Below are positions 25,264 to 34,408 of a stretch of DNA of 58,051 bases, piece after piece. The DNA is from Verrucomicrobiota bacterium. Its GTDB lineage: Bacteria; Verrucomicrobiota; Verrucomicrobiia; Chthoniobacterales; UBA10450. The notes under the pieces are model-generated. The model ran no database searches, had not been told where the DNA came from, and worked only from the letters and a program-made list of their open reading frames with translations. The translations under genes were made by a program, and so were the position numbers. The DNA lies in assembly GCA_003218475.1 (NCBI GenBank), contig QHNR01000132.1, forward strand, positions 1 to 58,051. The letters are read 5' to 3'. Each line of letters opens with the position of its first letter. Positions within the stretch are counted from its first letter, which is position 1.

Positions 25264-26289
25264 CTACGCCGCCTTAGCCGCTTCCATCTCTTCGGTGTAT
25301 TTGCCGAAACGCGCTTTGCTGTTGCACATCGCGCGGTGATGGAATGCCTGTTGCGCAGCGCTCACATTCGCCGCGTCACCTTTCCAAGCTTTGAGCACAG
25401 GAGCTTGCAGTGCCCGGCCGTAGGAGAAGCTCAATTGCCAAGGGAGATCAGGAAGCTGATTCATCGCGTTGAGATGTTCGGTGGCTTGCTGATCACTTTG
25501 CCCGCCCGAGAGAAACACGAGTCCCGGAACAGCTGCGGGCACAACGTGTTTCATGCAGCGCACAGTAGCTTCGGCAACCTCCTGCACTGAAGCCTGCTGC
25601 GGACATTCTTTTCCCGAGAGCACCATGTTCGGTTTCAGCAGCATTCCTTCCAGTACGACGCGGTGCTCATACAGAGCGTGAAAAACGGTTTCCAACGTTT
25701 GCTCTGTGACTTCGAAGTGCCGTTCAATTGTGTGCGTACCATCCATGAGCACCTCCGGTTCGACAATCGGCACGATGTCCTCATCCTGACAAAGCGCCGC
25801 ATAGCGCGCCAGCGCCTCCGCGTTACCCGCAATGCATGTGCGCGTTGGAATCTTGTCGCCAATGGCGATCACCGCGCGCCATTTCGCAAAGCGCGCGCCC
25901 AGTTGCCGATATTCCGCGAGTCGCTCGCGCAATTCGTCCAAGCCTTCGGTAATCTTCTCGCCTGGAAAATTCGCCATCGCCTTGGCGCCTTTGTCCACCT
26001 TGATACCGGGAATGATCCCCTGCCCTTCCAGCGCTTCGACAAAAGTCCGACCGTCGCGAGTCTTCTGCCGAATTGTTTCATCAAAGAGAATCACGCCGCT
26101 GATGAATTCTCCGGCTCCCTTGGTGGTAAACAACACTTCCCGATACGCGCGGCGGTTCTCCTCCGTCGAAGGGACATTGATGCTTTTCAATCGTTTCTCG
26201 ATTGTGCCCGAACTTTCATCAGCTGCCAGAATTCCCTTACCCGGCGCGACCAGTTTTCTCGCTACAGATTCCAAATTTTCAGTCTTCAT
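25264..26289 (-). CDS. fbaB: Class I fructose-bisphosphate aldolase
   Basis: 341 residues of the animal/plant-like class I aldolase (Schiff base, metal-independent). Seen: GILAADESSGTIEKR (N-terminal signature), GVILFDETIRQK, VPIVEPEVL, and the active-site lysine in EGMLLKPNMV near residue 220; FLSGGQSDQQAT follows. It interconverts fructose-1,6-bisphosphate with the two triose phosphates in glycolysis and gluconeogenesis. A good ribosome site (AGAGGAGAG) precedes the ATG at 26289. The gene ends against a palindromic element. Confidence 0.95.
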   Translation of the reverse strand: MKTENLESVARKLVAPGKGILAADESSGTIEKRLKSINVPSTEENRRAYREVLFTTKGAGEFISGVILFDETIRQKTRDGRTFVEALEGQGIIPGIKVDKGAKAMANFPGEKITEGLDELRERLAEYRQLGARFAKWRAVIAIGDKIPTRTCIAGNAEALARYAALCQDEDIVPIVEPEVLMDGTHTIERHFEVTEQTLETVFHALYEHRVVLEGMLLKPNMVLSGKECPQQASVQEVAEATVRCMKHVVPAAVPGLVFLSGGQSDQQATEHLNAMNQLPDLPWQLSFSYGRALQAPVLKAWKGDAANVSAAQQAFHHRAMCNSKARFGKYTEEMEAAKAA

Positions 26290-26536
26290 AATTCTCTCCT
26301 CTTCACTCGCTGCTCCTCATAATTACAACTAATATACTGGTCGCAAGTTTGAAAGCTCGCGCCCGTTTTCGGATGCTGTAGAGTCCGCTGTCCCAGCGGA
26401 AAATCCAGCTTGTCACCTGATGCGCTGCCGATGGCGCACGGTGCAGCGCGCTGGCAGAGGATGAGCATCGCCAAGGGTAGGATGCCGATGAACGCTTTTC
26501 TCGACGCGCGGTCTAACTTGTGCTATACGCAGATCA

Positions 26537-26890
26537 ATGTTGAGCAGGATCATAATTTCGATCGCAACAGCGGCCGCGCTCTTCACGGGTCCGGTAGCTC
26601 TCAACGCGCGATCGTGCATCCTCTCCAGCGCGCCGGAGCAAAAAGTTTGTAACCCGGCGTGCTGCGCTAACAAGACGTGTTGCGCGACTTCAAACGAGCA
26701 TAAATCAAGGTCATCGCAGCCGCTCGGGAAAACCGACTCCAACTGCAAACCAAGCGCGACACCAATCGCGGTAGCTGCGATTGTTTTGCCAAGGTCGGAA
26801 TCCGGCGTTCAAGTACTCCTACAGTCCAATGCCGCGTCTGGCGCGCATTCGCCGCCGACACTCGCGTTGATCTGCATTCGACTCATTTGA
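26537..26890 (+). CDS. Cys-rich secreted protein at the head of the copper-efflux cluster
   Basis: 117 residues with signal peptide MLSRIIISIATAAALFTGPV. It has a cysteine cluster CNPACCANKTCCA around residues 38-50 and a later single Cys, apt for binding soft metals such as Cu(I) or Ag(I). It lies 71 bases upstream of the outer-membrane channel gene on the same strand. A periplasmic metal sensor or chaperone is an inference from composition and position. The family is not recognised. Confidence 0.6.
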   Translation: MLSRIIISIATAAALFTGPVALNARSCILSSAPEQKVCNPACCANKTCCATSNEHKSRSSQPLGKTDSNCKPSATPIAVAAIVLPRSESGVQVLLQSNAASGAHSPPTLALICIRLI

Positions 26891-26961
26891 TCCACGGACG
26901 CTGACGCCCGGAGTGTGCCCATTCGCTGGCACGCCTGGTCTTCAACCGCAATCCTGGATCA

Positions 26962-28269
26962 ATGAAAACGAAAACTTTCTTAATTTTATCAGCTATATTT
27001 TTATTACTTCGAAGTCAGACCGCCGCTGATGGCGGAGAATACGGTTCTGCTTCGCCGCGGCTCTCGTTAGCCGACGTTACGCGGCTTGTGCTGGAGAATA
27101 ATCCAGCGATTAAAGAATCGGAGCACCACTGGCGTGCGGCAATTCAGCGCGTGCGGCAAGCGTACGCGTGGGATGATCCGCGCGTTGCCGGTGAATCGCG
27201 CGTGCGCCGCTATGTCGATGTACCGCCGAATGCGTTCATGGATCAGTCGCTCGCGCTTGAGCAATTGATCCCAATCACGGGCAAAAATCTCGTGCGGGGA
27301 CGGGCTGCCGGGGCCGAGGCGTTCTCTGCATTTCAAGAAGCGCGGCGCATTCAGCTCGATGTGATTGCCAAGGCGCGTGCCACCTACTTCCAGCTGGCGA
27401 ATGCTTATGACCAGCTTGAGATCAACGGCAAAAATGCCACTTCGCTTAAGCAGATCGCCGATATCAGCCGCTCCCGATACGAAACGGGTTTGGAGAGCGC
27501 GGCGAATGTGCTCGTAGCCGAGACCGATTATAGCAAGCTCCTGGAAGCGCGGACGGATTTGGAGCGCAGTTTGTCTGATGCGCAATCCCAATTGAACACG
27601 CTGATGAATCGTGACGCGTTTGCGCCACTAAGCGTGCCAAGCACGGCAACTGTTGATCACGCGCATTTGTCGGTAAGCAGGTTGCACGCGATCACTCTCG
27701 CGCAGCGCCCCGAAGTGCAGATGGCGCGGGCGAAGATCGACGCTGAGAAGTCAAAACTTCAGCTCGCTCAGCGCGCGTGGATTCCCGACCCCGCAGTGAT
27801 GGTGAAAGGCCAGCGCTACAATGACGCCGCGGAAGCGGTAAGCGAACTCGACGCCGGCGTGTCGTTCACCATCCCATGGGTCAATCCCAGCAAATACTCA
27901 GCGGGGGTCCGGGAGGCACGCGCGAATCTTGCAGCTGCCGAGCAGGGCTTGGATCGCGAACAAAAGGAAGCGCTGCGGCTCTTGCGCGATCAGTTAACAA
28001 AGATCGAGACGTTTCATCATCACGTCGAACTGTTCCGCGACAAGCTCGTGCCACAGGGGCAACAGGCGTTTGAGGCGACGCGTCTGAGCTATGAGTCGGG
28101 AAAAGCGACGTTTCTCGATTGGATCAGCGCGCAACGCAATCTCCGCGACATCGAAGCGATGGGGAGAGAGCACCTGGCACATTACCAAACGGCAGTCGCA
28201 GAGTTGGAGGCAGTCATCGGCGCAAACATTTACTCGCCCTCGCCAACGGTAACGAAAGAAAGCAAATGA
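26962..28269 (+). CDS. cusC: TolC/CusC-like outer-membrane efflux protein
   Basis: 435 residues with an N-terminal signal peptide (LILSAIFLLLRSQTAA). Two internally repeated OEP domains are predicted, rich in long helices (for example RSRYETGLESAANVLVAETD and TRLSYESGKATFLDW, the YxxGxxxxxD/W repeats of this family). It forms the outer-membrane duct for a tripartite RND pump. Its TGA overlaps the ATG of the adaptor gene (ATGA), so channel, adaptor and pump are co-translated. Specificity is inferred from the CusA-like pump. Confidence 0.9.
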   Translation: MKTKTFLILSAIFLLLRSQTAADGGEYGSASPRLSLADVTRLVLENNPAIKESEHHWRAAIQRVRQAYAWDDPRVAGESRVRRYVDVPPNAFMDQSLALEQLIPITGKNLVRGRAAGAEAFSAFQEARRIQLDVIAKARATYFQLANAYDQLEINGKNATSLKQIADISRSRYETGLESAANVLVAETDYSKLLEARTDLERSLSDAQSQLNTLMNRDAFAPLSVPSTATVDHAHLSVSRLHAITLAQRPEVQMARAKIDAEKSKLQLAQRAWIPDPAVMVKGQRYNDAAEAVSELDAGVSFTIPWVNPSKYSAGVREARANLAAAEQGLDREQKEALRLLRDQLTKIETFHHHVELFRDKLVPQGQQAFEATRLSYESGKATFLDWISAQRNLRDIEAMGREHLAHYQTAVAELEAVIGANIYSPSPTVTKESK

Positions 28270-29657
28270 CCGTGAAATTGGTTCTACACAAAACCGCACT
28301 ATTGATGGCGCTGGTTGCGCTTCTTTTTGGCGCCACCTCGTGCTCGAAGAAAAGCGCCACTGGAAAACCTACGAACGTCGATTATTACACCTGTACGATG
28401 CACCCGTCGGTGCATGCGAACGAGCCTGGCAAATGCCCCATCTGCTCGATGGATCTCGTGCCGGTCATGAAGAAAGGCGCCAGCGAAGCGCAGCCGCAAG
28501 CTTCGTCACCGGAAGGTGGCGGCGAGATGAAAGATATGCCCGGGATGCAAGGCATGGCCGGAATGCATGGCGGACATGCCCATGGAACCCACGGAGTGCC
28601 ACGCGGGAACGCGCCGCAAGGAGCGCAGACCCACGAGTTCGTTGTCCCGGTCGAGCGGCAACAGCAATTCGGTGTCACGTACGCCAAGGTCGAGCGCAAA
28701 CCGCTGGCTCACACCATCCGTGCAGTCGGCATGATTGTTCCCGACAAAGCGCGCAACTGGCAATTTGTGTCGCGTGTCGATGGTTACGTTCAAAAGCTGA
28801 CTGTCACTGCGCCGGGCGAGCTCGTCGAAAAGGATGCGCCGCTGTTGTCCATTTACAGCCCTGACTTGTTCAGCAGCGAACGGGAGTTCGTCGAACTGTT
28901 GCGCATGCGCGATCAAGCGAGATCAAAGGACGCTCGCGAAACACCGCAGCGCCTGATCCAGGCAGCAAAGCGTCGGCTGCAACTTTGGAACGTTACTGAC
29001 GAACAGATCGCCGAGCTGGAAAAAACACGGAAACCATTCGACACCCTCACGTTGCTCTCTCCCTTTCGCGGCGTCGTCCAATCGGTGCCTGTCGAGCAAG
29101 GCAAGAATGTCAAGGTGGGCGACATGCTCGTGGAAGTTGCCGATCTCAGCATGGTCTGGGTCTGGGCGGAGTTTTACGAGAACGAGTTGTCCATGTTGCA
29201 AGCAGGCCAGGAGTTCACCATCACAACGGCATCTTATCCGAGCGAAAAATTCAAGGGCACGATCAGCGTAATCAATCCGTTTCTCGATCCGGCAAAGCGC
29301 ACTGCACGCGTTCGAATCGATATTCCAAATCCGGACTTCAAGCTGCGTCCCGGAATGTACGTGAACGCGGAGCTCGGGATGCAGATGGGCGAAGGCTTAA
29401 CGATCCCGGCTAGCGCAGTGATGCCGACAGGCAGTCGCAACATTGTTTTCGTCGATAAAGCCGGAGGCAAACTGGAGCCGCGAGTCGTGCAACTCGGGCC
29501 GAAGTACGGCGACAGCTATGAAGTGCAAAGTGGTTTGCAGGAAAACGAGCGCGTCGTCGCGAGCGCGAATTTCCTGATCGACGCGGAATCGAAAGTCCAG
29601 GGCGCGCTCAACGACTTCGAAGCAGACAACACTGCCTCACCCACCGCGAAACAATGA
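28266..29657 (+). CDS. cusB: CusB-like RND periplasmic adaptor with heavy-metal-binding domain
   Basis: 463 residues from MTVKLVLHK; a longer in-frame ORF from 28119 overlaps cusC and is not favoured. The signal ends at GATSC, a probable lipobox. Next is a heavy-metal-binding domain (YTCTMHPSVHANEPGKCPIC) with two Cys and one His, then a Met/His-rich stretch (MPGMQGMAGMHGGHAHGTHG). The adaptor core has lipoyl-like and beta-barrel domains (GRNPxxx-like AELGMQMGEGLTIPASAV). It hands metal to the pump. Confidence 0.93.
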   Translation: MTVKLVLHKTALLMALVALLFGATSCSKKSATGKPTNVDYYTCTMHPSVHANEPGKCPICSMDLVPVMKKGASEAQPQASSPEGGGEMKDMPGMQGMAGMHGGHAHGTHGVPRGNAPQGAQTHEFVVPVERQQQFGVTYAKVERKPLAHTIRAVGMIVPDKARNWQFVSRVDGYVQKLTVTAPGELVEKDAPLLSIYSPDLFSSEREFVELLRMRDQARSKDARETPQRLIQAAKRRLQLWNVTDEQIAELEKTRKPFDTLTLLSPFRGVVQSVPVEQGKNVKVGDMLVEVADLSMVWVWAEFYENELSMLQAGQEFTITTASYPSEKFKGTISVINPFLDPAKRTARVRIDIPNPDFKLRPGMYVNAELGMQMGEGLTIPASAVMPTGSRNIVFVDKAGGKLEPRVVQLGPKYGDSYEVQSGLQENERVVASANFLIDAESKVQGALNDFEADNTASPTAKQ

Positions 29658-32600
29658 GCTTCGAAAGTTCAACCGCAGATCAGCCGGTTGCGAAGCGAGA
29701 GACGTTCATCCAGCGCGTTATTGAAGCAAGCGCGCGGAATAAGTTTCTCGTTTTTATCTTCACGATCTTCGCGATCGCTGCCGGTATCTACGGTCTCGTC
29801 CACACGCCGCTCGATGCGATTCCAGACCTCAGCGACGTCCAGGTAATCGTCTACACCGATTGGGAAGGCCGGTCGCCGGACCTGATCGAAGATCAAATCA
29901 CCTATCCGATATCTACCGTCTTTATCGCTGCGCCGAAGGTGAAGTTCGTTCGCGGCGAATCGATGTTCGGCAAATCGTTCGTTTACGTCATTTTTCAGGA
30001 CGGCACTGACATCTACTGGGCGCGGTCGCGCGTGATTGAATATTTGAATTCCGTTCGCGGCTCTTTGCCGGAAGGAGTCAATCCGGTCATCGGCCCTGAC
30101 GCGACCGGCGTTGGCTGGGTCTACGAATACGCGCTGGTTGACGACAGCGGCAAGCATGATCTCGCGGAGCTGCGTTCGATTCAGGATTGGAATCTTCGCT
30201 ACGCACTCGCCTCGGTGAAAGGCGTTGCAGAAGTCGCGCCGCTAGGCGGCTTCGTAAAGCAATACCAGGTGGATCTCGATCCGAACGCGCTCGTCGCCTA
30301 TAACATTCCGCTGAGCGAGGTCGTCAGCGCGATAAAGAACAGCAACGCGGATGTGGGCGGGCGTACGCTGGAAGTCGCGACGACTGAGTATTTCATCCGC
30401 GGCCGCGGATATATCAAAAAAATTGAGGACATTGAGAACATCGTCCTCAAGGTGGAGAACGGTACGCCGGTTTACATCAAGAACGTCGCGAGCGTTCACC
30501 TCGGCGGTGACATTCGGCGCGGTGTCGCTGAGCTGGATGGGAAAGGCGAAACAGTCGGCGGCATCGTCGTGATGCGTTACGGCGAGAACGCGCTCAACGT
30601 GATCGATGGAATCAAGAAGAAAATCGAAGAGATCCAACCATCGCTCCCTGCTGGCGTGCGGATCGTGCCCACTTATGACCGTAGCGATTTGATCAAACGC
30701 GCGATCAGCACACTTCGCGAAAAGCTGATCGAGGAGAGCATCGTCGTCGCGCTCGTCTGCATCATTTTTCTCTGGCACGTCCGCTCCTCGCTCGTCGCGA
30801 TCATCACGCTGCCCATCGCGATCATTCTGTCCTTCCTCCCGATGTGGTGGATGGGTCTGACGAGCAACATCATGTCGCTCGGGGGCATTGCCATCGCGAT
30901 CGGCGCGATGGTCGATTCAGCGATCATCATGATCGAGAACGCGCACAAAGCGCTCGAGCATTTTCGCGAAGAACACAAGCGCGAACCGAACAGTCGCGAG
31001 CGTTTTGGCGTGATTGTCTGCGCGGCGAAAAGCGTCGGCCGCTCGCTCTTCTTCGCATTGCTCGTCATCACGGTGAGTTTCATTCCGGTGTTCTCGCTCA
31101 CCGCGCAGGAAGGCCGTCTCTTTAAGCCGCTCGCATTCACAAAGACCTTCTCGATGTTCTTCGCCTCCTTTCTTGGCGTCACGCTCGTGCCGGTGCTGAT
31201 GACGCTACTCATTCGCGGCAAGATTACGCCGGAGGATCGGAACCCGGTGAACCGCTGTTTGATTTGGGCTTATCAACCTTTCGTCAACTTCGTGCTCCGC
31301 TATCGCTGGTTTACGCTGGCATGCGCGGTCGTCATTCTCGCGCTTACAATTTTTCCGTTTGCCAGACTGGGCAGCGAATTCATGCCGCCACTTAACGAGG
31401 GGACCTTGCTCTACATGCCGACGGCGGTACCAGGAATGTCGATTACGGAAGCCACGAAGATTCTGCAGATACAAGATCGACAACTGAAAAAACTTCCGGA
31501 AGCCATGACTGTTTTCGGAAAGGCTGGGCAAGCCGAAACGCCTACCGATCCCGCGCCGCTCTCGATGTTCGAGACGATCGTCGCGCTCAAGCCCGCTAAC
31601 GAATGGCGCAAGGGAATGACGTGGGACAAGCTGCTCGCGGAAGTTAATGCCAACATCAAAACGCCGGGCATGGCCAACATCTTATGGATGCCGATCCAAA
31701 CGCGCACCGAAATGCTGACCACCGGTTTCCGCAGCGTTCTTGGAATAAAAGTCTTCGGGCCGGATCTTGGTGGTATTCAGAAGCTCGCGGTGCAGATCGA
31801 GAAAGGACTCGCCGATGTTCCGAACACGCGCAGCGCATTCGCAGAGCGAACCGTCGGCGGATATTTCCTCGACTTTACTGTTAACCGTGAAGCGGCGGCG
31901 CGTTACGGACTGAAGGTTGGCGATGTAAACGACATCGTCGAATCAGCGATCGGCGGCAAAAACATCACCACGACAGTCGAAGGCCGCGAGCGATATCCCG
32001 TCAACACGCGCTACGCACGCGATTTTCGCCAGGACATCGACGCGCTCAGACGCGTGCTCGTGCCAACACCTACCGGCGCGCAAGTCCCGATCTCGTTATT
32101 GGCCGACATCAAGTACAAAACTGGACCGCCCTCGGTGCGGAGTGAAAACGGCAAGCTCGTCGGCTTTGTTTTTGTCGACGTGACTACGAGCAACATTGAC
32201 GGTTATGTGCGCAAGGCTTCGCAGCATCTCAGTCAGCACCTTCAGTATCCGGCCGGTTACTACACCGAATGGGCGGGACAGTTTCAATATCTCGAAGCGG
32301 CTAAGCAGCGGCTCAAGGTAGTAATCCCATTTACGCTTCTGATCATTTTCGTTCTGCTCTATATCAGTACGCGTTCTGTCACAAAAACGGCGATTGTCCT
32401 GCTGGCCGTTCCCTTTTCATTAGTCGGCGCGTTCTGGCTTCTTTGGCTGCTCGGTTACAACATGAGCGTAGCCGTCTGGGTCGGACTCATCGCGCTCGCG
32501 GGTCTTGATGCCGAAACCGGCGTCGTCATGCTGCTCTACCTCGACCACGCGTGGGACCACTTCAAAGCACAGGGCCGGATGAAGTCGATGCGAGATCTGC

Positions 32601-32893
32601 ACGACGCAGTCCTCGAAGGCGCAGTTGGTCGGGTGCGGCCGAAGATCATGACCGTGTGTGCCATCCTTTTCGGCTTGCTGCCGATCATGTGGTCGCCCGC
32701 CATGCAAGCAGGCGCGGATGTGATGAAACGCATCGCTGCGCCGATGATCGGCGGCGTTGTCACTTCCGCGGTCCTCGAGTTGCTCATTTACCCCGTGATC
32801 TATGTCATCTGGCGGCGACGCGAACTGCCGGATCAGACCGAAGAAGAAGCGCCTTTGATTCCACCAGCGTTGATTCCCGCCAGACTTAAATGA
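29654..32893 (+). CDS. cusA: CusA-like Cu(I)/Ag(I) RND efflux pump
   Basis: 1079 residues, 12 predicted membrane helices with two large periplasmic loops, as in heavy-metal RND pumps. Signatures: PLDAIPDLSDVQVIVYTDW near the N-terminus; GGIAIAIGAMVDSAIIMIEN in TM4 with the proton-relay Asp; and AGLDAETGVVMLLYLDHAW in the last helices. The segment NILWMPIQTRTEMLTTGF matches the CusA methionine-triad region, which favours Cu/Ag over Zn/Cd/Co. The ATG overlaps the cusB stop. Confidence 0.94.
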   Translation: MSFESSTADQPVAKRETFIQRVIEASARNKFLVFIFTIFAIAAGIYGLVHTPLDAIPDLSDVQVIVYTDWEGRSPDLIEDQITYPISTVFIAAPKVKFVRGESMFGKSFVYVIFQDGTDIYWARSRVIEYLNSVRGSLPEGVNPVIGPDATGVGWVYEYALVDDSGKHDLAELRSIQDWNLRYALASVKGVAEVAPLGGFVKQYQVDLDPNALVAYNIPLSEVVSAIKNSNADVGGRTLEVATTEYFIRGRGYIKKIEDIENIVLKVENGTPVYIKNVASVHLGGDIRRGVAELDGKGETVGGIVVMRYGENALNVIDGIKKKIEEIQPSLPAGVRIVPTYDRSDLIKRAISTLREKLIEESIVVALVCIIFLWHVRSSLVAIITLPIAIILSFLPMWWMGLTSNIMSLGGIAIAIGAMVDSAIIMIENAHKALEHFREEHKREPNSRERFGVIVCAAKSVGRSLFFALLVITVSFIPVFSLTAQEGRLFKPLAFTKTFSMFFASFLGVTLVPVLMTLLIRGKITPEDRNPVNRCLIWAYQPFVNFVLRYRWFTLACAVVILALTIFPFARLGSEFMPPLNEGTLLYMPTAVPGMSITEATKILQIQDRQLKKLPEAMTVFGKAGQAETPTDPAPLSMFETIVALKPANEWRKGMTWDKLLAEVNANIKTPGMANILWMPIQTRTEMLTTGFRSVLGIKVFGPDLGGIQKLAVQIEKGLADVPNTRSAFAERTVGGYFLDFTVNREAAARYGLKVGDVNDIVESAIGGKNITTTVEGRERYPVNTRYARDFRQDIDALRRVLVPTPTGAQVPISLLADIKYKTGPPSVRSENGKLVGFVFVDVTTSNIDGYVRKASQHLSQHLQYPAGYYTEWAGQFQYLEAAKQRLKVVIPFTLLIIFVLLYISTRSVTKTAIVLLAVPFSLVGAFWLLWLLGYNMSVAVWVGLIALAGLDAETGVVMLLYLDHAWDHFKAQGRMKSMRDLHDAVLEGAVGRVRPKIMTVCAILFGLLPIMWSPAMQAGADVMKRIAAPMIGGVVTSAVLELLIYPVIYVIWRRRELPDQTEEEAPLIPPALIPARLK

Positions 32894-32927
32894 ATGGATA
32901 CAGATTTGAATTCAAATTTTACGATTT

Positions 32928-32940
32928 AAAGGAGGTGATC
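32928..32940 (+). promoter_or_regulatory. Perfect extended Shine-Dalgarno site
   Basis: AAAGGAGGTGATC matches the complement of the bacterial 16S rRNA 3' end over 13 bases. The core GGAGG sits 7 bases before the ATG at 32943. Far stronger than other sites in this window, so very high translation of the small Cys-rich protein is expected. Confidence 0.8.
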
Positions 32941-32942
32941 AC

Positions 32943-33137
32943 ATGAACAAAGCGATATTGAGAGTTGGTCTCGCTCTTGCGGTCCTCGCATCTGCCGCAT
33001 TTGGCGCCGGACAGAAGACGACTTGCCGCATCGCGGGCAAGACAATGGACAAATGCTGTTGTGAGATGAAGAGCGGCAAGTTCTATTGCAAGCTGACCAA
33101 GAAAACTTACGACCAGTGCTGTTGCGACATGAAGTGA
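32943..33137 (+). CDS. Small Cys-rich periplasmic metal-binding protein
   Basis: 64 residues: signal peptide (MNKAILRVGLALAVLASAAF) then a mature part of about 43 residues with two similar halves, each ending in a CCC triplet: TMDKCCCEMKSG and TYDQCCCDMK, plus Cys in TTCRI and FYCKL. An internal duplication is likely. Eight cysteines in so short a chain, right behind a Cu/Ag pump, suggest metal sequestration or shuttling in the periplasm. It has a perfect ribosome binding site. Not a known family to me. Confidence 0.7.
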   Translation: MNKAILRVGLALAVLASAAFGAGQKTTCRIAGKTMDKCCCEMKSGKFYCKLTKKTYDQCCCDMK

Positions 33138-33177
33138 GTGCAAGCCGAGCTATCCAATTGGAAAATGGGAAGGCTTT

Positions 33178-33876
33178 ATGCGGACAGGAGTCGCATCGAA
33201 AAATCTAGGTCTTGAAAGCCGCGCAAGGGATCTCCAACGCGCGCTCTTGTTGACGTACATCACGCTCGCCTGGATGACGATTGAAGGAGCAGCGGCTTTG
33301 CTCCTCGGTTGGGCTTCCAAAAGCCTGTTGTTGGAAGCGTTTGGCATCGACAGTCTGATCGAGCTCTTCAGTGGAGGAGTGTTACTGTGGCGGCTCCGAG
33401 TAGAGGTAAGTGGCGCTACCACGTCCGAACATGTCGAGGCCGTCGAGCAACGCGCGGCGCGATGGGTTGGATATTCGCTTTATGCGCTCGTTGTGTATGT
33501 GCTCTTCAATTCCGGTTACGGAATTCTTGTCGTCAAACGAATTACTGACACCCATGAAAGTGTCTGGGGCATTCTGATTGGTGTCGTTGCCAAGATCGTG
33601 ATGCCCATTCTTGCGGCTTACAAATTGAAAGTTGCCACGCGACTGGACTCGCGTGCGCTGCGCGCAGACGCCGTCGAATCGATTGTCTGCGGTTATCTCT
33701 CGATCGTTTTGATCGTCGGACTCGCGGCCACGCGAATTCTGGGCTGGTGGTGGCTTGATAGTGTCGCTGCGCTGGCGCTGATCCCGTTCATTATCAAAGA
33801 AGCCCGCGCCGCCATTTCCGGAGAACCCTGCTCTGCCTGCGATGAAACGAGGCAGCATACACCGTTAGAGCGTTGA
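33178..33876 (+). CDS. Cation diffusion facilitator-like transporter (transmembrane domain only)
   Basis: 232 residues with about six membrane helices, lacking the usual cytoplasmic C-terminal domain of CDF proteins. Polar membrane motifs are AFGIDSLIELFSGG in TM2 and LRADAVESIVCGYLS in TM5, positions where CDFs place their metal ligands (DxxxD/HxxxD), but the spacing is not canonical. A C-terminal CSACDETRQH tail could bind metal. It follows the Cys-rich peptide gene in the copper cluster. A divalent-metal role is inferred. Confidence 0.75.
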   Translation: MRTGVASKNLGLESRARDLQRALLLTYITLAWMTIEGAAALLLGWASKSLLLEAFGIDSLIELFSGGVLLWRLRVEVSGATTSEHVEAVEQRAARWVGYSLYALVVYVLFNSGYGILVVKRITDTHESVWGILIGVVAKIVMPILAAYKLKVATRLDSRALRADAVESIVCGYLSIVLIVGLAATRILGWWWLDSVAALALIPFIIKEARAAISGEPCSACDETRQHTPLER

Positions 33877-33912
33877 TTGACATCAAACAGGGCGGTGATT
33901 AGCCTCGCAATC

Positions 33913-34305
33913 ATGTTTCGCTGCGCTGGTCGGATCGCCACAATCAGCGCACTTTGTTTGTCGATTGGTCTGCATTGGATCGCGTTGCAATCGCTCGCCT
34001 GGACAACGATGGTGATTGATTACTCCAAGCGCGCGCCCTTGTGCCGGGCGATCGCTCAGACGTTTGACGGCGCACATCCGTGCTCGCTTTGTCACATGGT
34101 CAGCAAAGGAAAAAATTCGGAGAAGAAACAGGATTTGCAGTCATTAGCACCGAAGATCGACATGATCTGTGCACCTCTTGCAACTCGAATTCAGCGTCCG
34201 TTCGTTCCTTTCGAATACGCAACACGTGATTGTTTCTCGTTTGAACTGGGACATTCGCCACCCGTTCCTCCACCGCGCTCGCCTCTTTTCTTAGTTCGCG
34301 CTTGA
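33913..34305 (+). CDS. Small membrane-anchored protein in copper cluster, unknown function
   Basis: About 130 residues from ATG 33913; a TTG start at 33877 would add 12. One N-terminal hydrophobic helix (ATISALCLSIGLHWIALQS) and a short soluble part with HPCSLCHMVSKGK, a CxxCH motif that could bind copper or heme, then a Pro-rich end. It resembles small proteins that accompany copC/copD loci (DUF2946-like), but I cannot confirm the family. It lies between the CDF-like gene and the outer-membrane protein gene. Confidence 0.55.
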   Translation: MFRCAGRIATISALCLSIGLHWIALQSLAWTTMVIDYSKRAPLCRAIAQTFDGAHPCSLCHMVSKGKNSEKKQDLQSLAPKIDMICAPLATRIQRPFVPFEYATRDCFSFELGHSPPVPPPRSPLFLVRA

Positions 34306-34408
34306 GTCGGCTACGCCGTGCGTGCACGGCCCGCAGCTTTCCCTTTCGCAACCAGGGAACCGTCACGCCTTGTAGCGGGCGCTTTCCCATCACACTGGAG
34401 GAATGTTC

